The notes below the pieces were generated by a model. The model searched no databases. It saw only the letters and a program-made list of their open reading frames with translations, and had not been told where the DNA came from. 14,092 bases of DNA from UBA9414 sp958446945 (lineage in GTDB: Bacteria > Bacillota > Clostridia > Lachnospirales > Lachnospiraceae): the NCBI GenBank assembly GCA_958446945.1, contig CAUCYJ010000045.1:1-14092 (forward strand). Reading direction: 5' to 3'. Shown here piece after piece: positions 13,598-14,092 of this stretch. The translations under genes were made by a program, and so were the position numbers. The stretch's first letter is position 1; each line of letters starts with the position of its first letter.

Positions 13598-14092
13598 ATG
13601 AATATTATTGTAACCGGCGGAGCCGGATTTATCGGAAGTAACTTTATTTTCCATATGCTAAACAAATACCCGGATTACCGCATTATTTGTCTTGACTGCC
13701 TGACTTATGCAGGTAATTTGTCTACGCTGGCTCCGGTAATGGACAATCCGAATTTCCGTTTTGTAAAAGAAAGCATTACAGACCGTGAAGCCGTATATAA
13801 ATTATTTGAAGAAGAACACCCTGACATGGTTGTAAACTTTGCAGCTGAAAGTCATGTAGACCGTTCCATCGAGAATCCACAGGTATTCCTTGATACAAAT
13901 ATTATCGGAACTTCTGTTCTCATGGATGCATGCCGCAAATACGGTATCCAGAGATATCATCAGGTAAGTACCGATGAAGTTTACGGAGATCTTCCGCTGG
14001 ACCGCCCGGACCTGTTCTTCACAGAGGAGACACCGATCCACACAAGTTCTCCTTACAGCTCTTCAAAGGCTGCTGCAGATTTACTTGTACTT
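13598..14092 (+). CDS. rfbB: dTDP-glucose 4,6-dehydratase, C-terminus cut by window edge
   Basis: The frame is open for 165 codons and runs off the right edge; the full family length is about 340-350. It is an extended short-chain dehydrogenase that binds NAD and converts dTDP-glucose to dTDP-4-keto-6-deoxyglucose. Seen: NAD motif TGGAGFIGSN (6-15), CLDCLTYAGN (31-40), NFAAESHVDRS (80-90), the TDE signature STDEVYGDL (124-132) and the catalytic YSSSK (Tyr153, Lys157), just before the edge. GAAGGAG (13581-13587) precedes the ATG by 10 bases. It follows rfbA in the same operon; rmlC and rmlD are expected nearby but are not seen here. Confidence 0.95.
   Translation, partial: MNIIVTGGAGFIGSNFIFHMLNKYPDYRIICLDCLTYAGNLSTLAPVMDNPNFRFVKESITDREAVYKLFEEEHPDMVVNFAAESHVDRSIENPQVFLDTNIIGTSVLMDACRKYGIQRYHQVSTDEVYGDLPLDRPDLFFTEETPIHTSSPYSSSKAAADLLVL

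Overview
The window reads as ordinary chromosome from a low-to-mid GC Gram-positive anaerobe of the Clostridia, most likely family Lachnospiraceae. The pointers are a transketolase split into two genes, a DUF5711-type membrane protein, strong AGGAGG ribosome binding sites, sigma-A-like promoters, and the firmicute order dnaX-ybaB-recR. The genus cannot be fixed from sequence alone. I see no insertion sequence, phage gene, CRISPR array or origin.

Layout. Positions 1-9148 are all on the minus strand. Read in transcription order they are: 6-phosphofructokinase; dnaX, ybaB (ebfC) and recR; then, from a strong promoter touching the recR stop, a pentose phosphate operon of transaldolase, transketolase N-half, transketolase C-half and an HD-domain hydrolase, closed by a clear terminator at 2301-2345. 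After that come a membrane LysM protein and a DUF5711 protein that runs off the left edge. Positions 9235-10964 are on the plus strand: a methionine aminopeptidase with an N-terminal SEC-C zinc motif and a tyrosine-phosphatase-like protein, ended by a bidirectional terminator. A minus-strand tRNA-Gly(TCC) shares that terminator. Then on the plus strand come a MerR-type regulator fused to a SAM-dependent methyltransferase and the first two genes of a dTDP-sugar (probably dTDP-L-rhamnose) cluster, rmlA and a truncated rmlB.

How the genes work together. Phosphofructokinase, transaldolase and transketolase link glycolysis with the non-oxidative pentose phosphate pathway. DnaX, YbaB and RecR are the clamp-loader, nucleoid and recombinational-repair set that is commonly co-transcribed. 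The leftmost two genes form an envelope-associated pair. RmlA and RmlB start the supply of dTDP-sugar for surface polysaccharide.

Best candidates for something new. First, the LysM protein carries a cytoplasmic N-terminal region that I read as a catalytically dead MPN/JAMM (Rpn8-like) domain, joined through one membrane helix to an external LysM domain, with a cre-like palindrome before its DUF5711 partner. Second, the MerR-methyltransferase fusion. Smaller signals are two perfect hairpins inside coding regions (dnaX and the phosphatase gene), an inverted repeat over the lysM promoter, and a phosphofructokinase with mixed phosphoryl-donor signature residues.
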